A program made the translations under genes and the position numbers. A model generated the notes under the pieces. The model was not told the DNA's origin and searched no databases. It was given only the letters and a program-made list of their open reading frames with translations. A DNA stretch of 64,000 nucleotides, taken from contig JADFOK010000002.1 of NCBI GenBank assembly GCA_022562895.1, positions 1 to 64,000 of the forward strand. The letters are read 5' to 3'. The stretch's first letter is position 1. Every line of letters starts with the position of its first letter. Origin of the DNA: Bacteroidota bacterium (lineage in GTDB: Bacteria > Bacteroidota > Bacteroidia > Flavobacteriales > Flavobacteriaceae). Below are positions 57,479 through 64,000 of the stretch, one piece after another.

Positions 57479-59274
57479 TATTTTCCTGAAAATTCGATTA
57501 ATTTTCTTCTGTAAACTGTTAATAATTTTGACTTTGACACAAAACCATAATAACATCCATCTTTAATTACCGGAAGATTCCAAGCACTGGTGTCTTGAAA
57601 TTTTTTCATAACAACTGTCATTTTATCTTTATCCAAATCTATTATTTCAAGTGGATCATGCATTAATTCTCGGACAGTTATTTTTTTATATAAAGATTTA
57701 TTAAACATCACGGGGCGTAAGTCGTCTAATGTGATTATACCTACAAGAGTACGACTTTCCTTATCTAACACTGGGAAAACATTTCGTTTAGATCTCACAA
57801 TAGCTTGATTTACGATTTCTTTTAAAGTCATATCGGGATAAACCTCAATAAAATTGGATTCCACAACCTTTTTTAATTCCATCAAGGTTAAAATAGCATG
57901 GTCTTTATCATGCGTAATAAGCTCTCCTTTCCTTCCTAATTCCATAGCATATACTGAATGAGGAATAAAATACGAACTAATTGAAAATGAGATTGCAGCG
58001 GTTATCATTAAGGGAATAAATAGTTCATAACCACCTGTTACTTCTGCAATTAAAAAAATAGCAGTAAGAGGAGCGTGCAATACACCTGCCATAAGCCCAG
58101 TCATACCTACCAAGGTAAAATTACTTTCAGAAATAGGGTTAGAAAAGAACCCTATATTATTAATTATCTTCCCTAAACAATTTCCCATAATACTACCCAT
58201 AAAAAGTGTAGGAGCAAAAATACCCCCTACACCTCCCGCTCCAAAAGTAAAAGCACTTGCTATTATTTTAAAAAACACAAGTCCCCCTAACAACCCAATG
58301 ACGACCCATATATTTGAAGTATCTAAATTAAAAAAATTGTTTTCCAAAGCCTTTTCAGGGTTTCCCTGAACCAGGTCGTTGATAACATCAAAACCTTCAC
58401 CGTAAAGTGGTGGGATAAAATAAATGAGAATTCCTATCCCAATCCCTCCAATAAGAAGTCGTTTAATAGGAGAGGATATCTTGTCAAAAAATTTCTGAAT
58501 GCGCTCGTAGGTTTCAGTAAAATATATAGAAACAAAACCCGCTACAATTCCTAAGATTATATAGAAGGGTATATCTCTCAGAATAAACTTATCTTCGACT
58601 TGAAAGGGTAATAAGATATCATTTCCGTAAAAAAAATAGGTAGTAATTATGGCTGAAACAGAAGCCAGTAACAAGGGGATAAGTGATATTAATGTGAGAT
58701 CTAAACTAAAGACCTCTATTGCAAATATGATGGCTGCAATAGGCGCATTAAAAAGAGCAGAAATAGCTCCTGCTGCGGCACAACCAATAAGTAACGTTCT
58801 TGTAGACTGATTAAGGTGAAGAATACGTGAAAGGTTTGAACTAATCGCTGCACTGGTAGCAAGGGAAGGGCCCTCCAAGCCTACAGATCCTCCGAAACCA
58901 ACAGTAATAGGAGCTGTTATAATACTTCCAATCATTTGAAACCGTTTCATAATACCCTTCCTTTTAGAAATAGCAAAAAGGGTGGCTGGAATCCCATGGC
59001 TAACACGGTTTCTAATCACATATTTTATTATTAAATAAGTGATAGCCAATCCAATTAAGGGGAAAATAAAATAGAAAACAATATGATATTCTTTAATGAG
59101 TTTGCCTTCTAGTAAATGCTGAATAAAGTGTGTAAAATTTTTAATTGTAACTGCACACACTCCAGATAAAAAACCAATAACAATACTTAAAATATAAATA
59201 AACTGTTTATGCGATATATGTTTTAATCGCCAGATAAGAAATTTGGTAAACAATGATTTTTTCTTGGCTTGCAT
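57478..59274 (-). CDS. ClC-type chloride channel with CBS domains
   Basis: GGSVGLEGPSLATSAAISSNLSR; FTFGAGGVGGIFAPTLFMGS; two CBS motifs. Confidence 0.93.
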   Translation of the reverse strand: MQAKKKSLFTKFLIWRLKHISHKQFIYILSIVIGFLSGVCAVTIKNFTHFIQHLLEGKLIKEYHIVFYFIFPLIGLAITYLIIKYVIRNRVSHGIPATLFAISKRKGIMKRFQMIGSIITAPITVGFGGSVGLEGPSLATSAAISSNLSRILHLNQSTRTLLIGCAAAGAISALFNAPIAAIIFAIEVFSLDLTLISLIPLLLASVSAIITTYFFYGNDILLPFQVEDKFILRDIPFYIILGIVAGFVSIYFTETYERIQKFFDKISSPIKRLLIGGIGIGILIYFIPPLYGEGFDVINDLVQGNPEKALENNFFNLDTSNIWVVIGLLGGLVFFKIIASAFTFGAGGVGGIFAPTLFMGSIMGNCLGKIINNIGFFSNPISESNFTLVGMTGLMAGVLHAPLTAIFLIAEVTGGYELFIPLMITAAISFSISSYFIPHSVYAMELGRKGELITHDKDHAILTLMELKKVVESNFIEVYPDMTLKEIVNQAIVRSKRNVFPVLDKESRTLVGIITLDDLRPVMFNKSLYKKITVRELMHDPLEIIDLDKDKMTVVMKKFQDTSAWNLPVIKDGCYYGFVSKSKLLTVYRRKLIEFSGK

Positions 59275-59321
59275 ACCTGAAGGTATTAAAATATCCTACT
59301 TTAAAGTGGGATATAGTAAGT

Positions 59322-61070
59322 CTATATATTAAGTTTTATATGAAGTTCGTCTAATTGGGCTGAGTCTATAGTTGAGGGGGCATCAATCATTACATCCCTA
59401 CCTGAATTATTTTTAGGAAAGGCAATAAAATCCCGTATGGTTTCTTGTCCACCTAAAATTGCAACAAGTCTGTCAAGTCCAAAAGCAATACCCCCGTGAG
59501 GTGGTGCACCATATTGAAAGGCCTTCATTAAAAACCCAAATTGTTCTTCAGCTTCTTTAGGTGTAAAACCCAAATAATCAAACATCAGAGCCTGAGTATC
59601 TTTATCGTGAATACGAATAGAGCCACCACCTATTTCATTTCCGTTTAAAACCATATCGTAGGCATTGGCTTTTACATTACCCGGGTTGGTGGCCAACATT
59701 TCGATCTGATCGGGTTTTGGAGAAGTAAAAGGATGATGTTTGGCATGATACTGTTGAGTTTCTTCGTTCCATTCCAACAATGGAAAATCTACCACCCACA
59801 GAGGAGCAAATTCATCGGGTTTTCTTAAGCCCAATCGTTCTCCAAGTTCCATTCGTAAAGTACTTAATTGAGGGCGTACCTTAATTGTGTCTCCAGAAAG
59901 TATGCATATTAAATCGCCTGCTTTTGCTTGTGTAATCCTCGCCCATTTTGTCAAATCTTCTTGATCATAAAATTTATCTACAGACGATTTATAGCCACCG
60001 TCTTCATTACACCTAACATATACCATCCCCAAGGCACCAACTTGTGGGCGTTTTACCCAATCAATAAGTTTATCAATTTCTTTTCTGGAATAACTATTTC
60101 CTCCGGGGACTGCAATACCAACAATTAATTCAGCTTTATTGAATATATTAAAATCTTTGTGTTGTGTAACTTCGTTGAGTTCGCCAAACTCCATTCCAAA
60201 CCTGATGTCCGGTTTGTCGGTTCCGTAGCGGCGCATGGCTTCATCGTAGGTCATTCTGGGGAATTTTCCTACTTCTATTCCACGAATTTCTTTAAGTAAA
60301 TGATGAATTAAACCTTCAAATGTGTTTAAGATATCTTCTTGTTCCACAAATGCCATTTCACAATCTATCTGAGTAAATTCCGGTTGCCGATCTGCACGAA
60401 GATCTTCATCTCTAAAACATCTTACAATTTGAAAATATTTATCTATTCCTCCAATCATTAAGAGCTGTTTAAAAGTTTGTGGTGATTGCGGGAGTGCATA
60501 AAATTGACCTACATTCATTCTAGATGGGACTATAAAATCACGAGCTCCTTCAGGAGTAGATTTTATTAAATAGGGAGTTTCAATTTCAACAAATTTCAAT
60601 TCAGAAAGATAATTTCTAACACTCATTGTTACTTTATGGCGAAAGATGAGGTTTTCGCGGATAGGATTCCTTCTTATATCCAGATAACGGTATTTCATTC
60701 TTAGTTCATCACCGCCATCTGTGTTGTCTTCAATAGTAAAGGGAGGGGTAAGGGCATCATTGAGTACTGTTAATTTATCGACAAGTATTTCTATATCACC
60801 AGTTGGAATATTGGGGTTTTTAGACACTCTTTCAATAACAGTTCCTGTTACTTGAATTACAAATTCACGCCCAAGAATTTTTGCTTTTTCCATTAATTCT
60901 TTTGGGCTTCGTTCTTCATCAAAAATAAGTTGAGTAATACCGTATCTATCACGAAGATCTATCCAGATCATAAAACCTTTATCTCTACTTTTTTGCACCC
61001 AACCTGCCAGGGTAACTTTTTCATCAATGTGGGTTTTTGATAATTCACCACAGGTATGATTTCTATACAT
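59322..61070 (-). CDS. aspS: aspartate--tRNA ligase
   Basis: [75 protein letters not shown]. Confidence 0.97.
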   Translation of the reverse strand: MYRNHTCGELSKTHIDEKVTLAGWVQKSRDKGFMIWIDLRDRYGITQLIFDEERSPKELMEKAKILGREFVIQVTGTVIERVSKNPNIPTGDIEILVDKLTVLNDALTPPFTIEDNTDGGDELRMKYRYLDIRRNPIRENLIFRHKVTMSVRNYLSELKFVEIETPYLIKSTPEGARDFIVPSRMNVGQFYALPQSPQTFKQLLMIGGIDKYFQIVRCFRDEDLRADRQPEFTQIDCEMAFVEQEDILNTFEGLIHHLLKEIRGIEVGKFPRMTYDEAMRRYGTDKPDIRFGMEFGELNEVTQHKDFNIFNKAELIVGIAVPGGNSYSRKEIDKLIDWVKRPQVGALGMVYVRCNEDGGYKSSVDKFYDQEDLTKWARITQAKAGDLICILSGDTIKVRPQLSTLRMELGERLGLRKPDEFAPLWVVDFPLLEWNEETQQYHAKHHPFTSPKPDQIEMLATNPGNVKANAYDMVLNGNEIGGGSIRIHDKDTQALMFDYLGFTPKEAEEQFGFLMKAFQYGAPPHGGIAFGLDRLVAILGGQETIRDFIAFPKNNSGRDVMIDAPSTIDSAQLDELHIKLNI

Positions 61071-61176
61071 TCTGAAATAAATTGAGGTGCAAATTTATGA
61101 AGATATAAATGCATATCCTTATTTTTTTTAAAAGATTAGTAAGATGATTTTCAGAGAGTAAAAAAAAACTTTTCAT

Positions 61177-61184
61177 TAATTTTG
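61177..61184 (+). promoter_or_regulatory. -7 element TAatTTTG upstream of susC-like gene
   Basis: taattttg, about 67 nt upstream of ATG 61251. Confidence 0.4.
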
Positions 61185-61250
61185 CTTCAAATGGCATATT
61201 GTTATTAAATCTTTAGTAAATTCGAAACTTAAACATAAAAAAAACCAATT

Positions 61251-64000
61251 ATGAAACAAAAGAACTCTAATCACAGGATACTCCTGTTTTTATTACTTAT
61301 TTTACCCTGTTTTGTCTTTGCACAAAACACATTAAGTGGTAAAGTAAGCGACGAAAAAGGAGATACCGTACCCTTTGCCAATGTTATTGAAAAGGGAACA
61401 TCCAACGGTGTTACCACCGATATGGAAGGTAATTTTACCATTGAGGTGCCTAATTTACCTGTAACTTTAGTATTCTCTTCTTTAGGATACACAACGGTTG
61501 AGCAAGAAGTAACCAGTACCTCACCTATAACTGTTACCATGCCAGAGTCTACCGAGGCATTGGAAGAAGTAGTGATTACAGGTTTAGCTACTTCTATTAA
61601 AAGAAGTAATTCAGCAAATGCTATAGCAATGATCTCTGCTGAGGAGTTAGTTGGTACAACACCTCCTTCAACTTTGGAAGGGGCCTTATATGGTAAATTT
61701 GCCGGAGTAGTTATAAACGCAAACTCTGGGGCACCCGGAGGTGGTATTTCAGTAAAACTACGGGGTGTTACTTCCCTTCAGGGAAACACACAACCACTAT
61801 ATATCATCGATGGTATATATATAGATAACTCTTCTATTGCTGCCGGGCTGAATGCAGTATCTGCAGCTGCTGCTGGAGGGAGTGCCTCTAACCAAGATAA
61901 CCCTACTAACCGTATTGCAGATATTAACCCCGAAGATATAGAAAGTATTTCGATATTAAAAGGTGCATCTACAGCTGCCATTTATGGTTCCAGAGCTGCT
62001 GCCGGGGTGATTATTATAACTACTAAACGAGGTAAAGCAGGAGAAACAAAGTTTAGTTTTACACAATCTACAGGGTGGAACAGTGCAATAAATTTATTAG
62101 GATTGCGAAACTTTACAGAACAAAGAGTTAGAGATACTTTTGGAGATGGTACAGTTGCCGATTTTGTTGCAGCAAGAAATCAAGGAAGACTTATAGATTA
62201 TGAAGATGAAGTTTATGGAGAAAGTGGTTTTATTAGCATCACTAATTTTAATATGAGTGGAGGTAATGAAAATACCAGGTTTTATGCCAGCGTTTCTCAT
62301 AATAATGAAAATGGTATTGTAAATAATACCGGTTATGAAAAAACCTCATTAAGATTAAACTTTGATCATAGGGCTACAGACTTTTTTAAAGTGGCATTTA
62401 GCACTAATTATGTTTATTCTTCAACAGATAGAGGATTTTTTAATAATGATAACTCAGGGACAACCATTGGTATTAGTTTGGTAGGTACAACCCCTTGGTT
62501 AGAGTTATTTCCTAATTCAGACGGAGTTTACCCAGACAACCCTGTGGGAGCCTCTAACGCATTACAAACTCGGGATTTGGTCAAAAACAATGAAACAGTT
62601 AATCGAATTATTATGGGAGGTTCGGCTAATTTAAATCTTTATAAGAATGATAATTCAAATCTTGAATTAATATTAAGAGGAGGTCTTGATTTTTATGGAC
62701 AACAGTCCAGGGCAATTTTCCCAAAAGAACTTCAATTTCAAAAACCATCTAATGGAGGTCTTAATGGAGTGTCAATACAAGGAGACACACAAAATAAGAA
62801 CTACAATTTATCGGCATTCTTAGTACATAACTATAATACCGGTGATGATTTAAATTTTAGAACTCAAGCAGGCTTGACAAGAGAGTATTTTAATCAAAAT
62901 ACAGTTTTGATTACTGCAACAGGGCTTGTTGCCTCTGAAACCAATGTAGATCAAGCAGCAAACACAGGTGTTGATCAGACAAGGTTTAAACAGGAAGATT
63001 CAGGCTTCTTTATACAAGAAGAAGTGAATTTCCAAGATAAGTTTATTGCTACTTTAGGAGTTAGAGGAGATAAATCTTCTAATAATGGTGATGCAAATAA
63101 ATTACTTTACCACCCAAAAGCATCGTTGGCTGTAAACCTTAACAAGTTTGATTTCTGGAACCAAGATTCTGAATGGAATCAATTAAAGCTGAGAATTGCT
63201 TATGGGGAGGCTGCTAATTTCCCTCCTTTTGGAGCATTGTTTACATCATATAATTCTTTTTCTTCCAATGGTTTATTGGGAATTAGTTTAATAGGTATTA
63301 GAGGAGATGAAAACCTTAAAGCTGAAAGACAAAAAGAATTGGAGTTTGGAGCTGACGTTAGTTTTTTTAATGGTCTTTTAAATTTTGAGGCAACCTATTA
63401 TATTAAGACCATAGAAGATCTTATATTATTGGCTGCCTTAGAACCATCAACTGGTTTTACTCAACAATATGTTAATGCCGGTGAGTTACGAAACAAAGGA
63501 ATTGAATTAACTCTAAATGCCACTCCTGTAATTACAAATGATTTCCAATGGAATACAGGAATCACTTTCTTTAAAAATAAATCTGAAATCACTAAACTTA
63601 ATGTTGAACCTTTCAACATTGGTGCCTTTGGAGCAACCTTAGGTACTTTTAGAATTGAAGAAGGAGAAAGTGCTACACAAATTGTAGGAATTGGCCCAAA
63701 TCCAGGGGCAAGTGGATTCCAAAAATGGGGTGATGCAGAACCCGATTTCCAAATGGCATTTACTAACTATTTAACTTATAAAGATTTTGAATTGTCATTT
63801 TTATTTCAATGGAAACAAGGGGGTGATAATGTCAATTTAACAACTTTATTGTCAGACTTGAATGGGACTACTCATGATTACGATGATATTGATTTAGATC
63901 CAGCAGGAGTGCTTGGAAACGGGTCTTATAGACTAAGTCAACTTGGGGCTTCAGCTGAAGTATTTGTTGAAGATGCATCTTATTTAAGACTTAGAGAATT
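61251..64000 (+). CDS. SusC/RagA family TonB-linked outer membrane protein (truncated by window edge; not in ORF track)
   Basis: MKQKNSNHRILLFLLLILPCFVFAQNTLSGKVSDEKGDTVPFANVIEKGTSNGVTTDMEGNFTIEV; plug PLYIIDGIYIDN...INPEDIESISILKGASTAAIYGSRAAAGVIIITTKRGK. Confidence 0.95.
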   Translation, partial: MKQKNSNHRILLFLLLILPCFVFAQNTLSGKVSDEKGDTVPFANVIEKGTSNGVTTDMEGNFTIEVPNLPVTLVFSSLGYTTVEQEVTSTSPITVTMPESTEALEEVVITGLATSIKRSNSANAIAMISAEELVGTTPPSTLEGALYGKFAGVVINANSGAPGGGISVKLRGVTSLQGNTQPLYIIDGIYIDNSSIAAGLNAVSAAAAGGSASNQDNPTNRIADINPEDIESISILKGASTAAIYGSRAAAGVIIITTKRGKAGETKFSFTQSTGWNSAINLLGLRNFTEQRVRDTFGDGTVADFVAARNQGRLIDYEDEVYGESGFISITNFNMSGGNENTRFYASVSHNNENGIVNNTGYEKTSLRLNFDHRATDFFKVAFSTNYVYSSTDRGFFNNDNSGTTIGISLVGTTPWLELFPNSDGVYPDNPVGASNALQTRDLVKNNETVNRIIMGGSANLNLYKNDNSNLELILRGGLDFYGQQSRAIFPKELQFQKPSNGGLNGVSIQGDTQNKNYNLSAFLVHNYNTGDDLNFRTQAGLTREYFNQNTVLITATGLVASETNVDQAANTGVDQTRFKQEDSGFFIQEEVNFQDKFIATLGVRGDKSSNNGDANKLLYHPKASLAVNLNKFDFWNQDSEWNQLKLRIAYGEAANFPPFGALFTSYNSFSSNGLLGISLIGIRGDENLKAERQKELEFGADVSFFNGLLNFEATYYIKTIEDLILLAALEPSTGFTQQYVNAGELRNKGIELTLNATPVITNDFQWNTGITFFKNKSEITKLNVEPFNIGAFGATLGTFRIEEGESATQIVGIGPNPGASGFQKWGDAEPDFQMAFTNYLTYKDFELSFLFQWKQGGDNVNLTTLLSDLNGTTHDYDDIDLDPAGVLGNGSYRLSQLGASAEVFVEDASYLRLRE

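Noticed and set aside
61271-62300. Minus-strand ORFs 61271..61540, 61778..61981, 62097..62300
   Set aside because: Antisense to the well-supported SusC-like gene

Overview
The window is a chromosomal segment from a Flavobacteriaceae-like bacterium. This is inferred from the low GC, TAnnTTTG -7 promoter elements, T9SS C-terminal sorting domains and a SusC/RagA receptor. Most of it is housekeeping: mfd, metG, aspS, serS, prs, rplY/ctc, pth, ribF, ksgA, mgtE, nrdBA, dxs, tadA, fbp, lysC. A small accessory zone at the left end (about 1-3.7 kb) holds a frameshifted IS1595-type transposase, a possible unassigned minus-strand small RNA, and an Abi_2/AbiF-type HEPN gene. That gene is preceded by a 25-bp palindrome, a -7 promoter, and a short hairpin RNA with a terminator-like U-tract, which resembles an RNA-antitoxin/toxin layout. 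A second unusual locus (38.36-38.9 kb) has an intact tRNA-Leu(CAA) followed directly by a GIY-YIG ORF. It is flanked by 5' and 3' tRNA fragments that are interrupted by short dispersed palindromes. Other observations: an ECF sigma gene with an in-frame stop inside its DNA-binding helix, metG with two lesions in its C-terminal tRNA-binding domain, a split DinB gene, a membrane LuxR regulator next to two spaced operator-like sites, an ars cluster with no visible efflux pump, and a DnaA-box/GTTTTCAACA cluster upstream of nrdBA. A SusC-like gene (61251 to window end) is open at the right edge and is missing from the ORF track. All calls were made by eye; no searches or folding were run.
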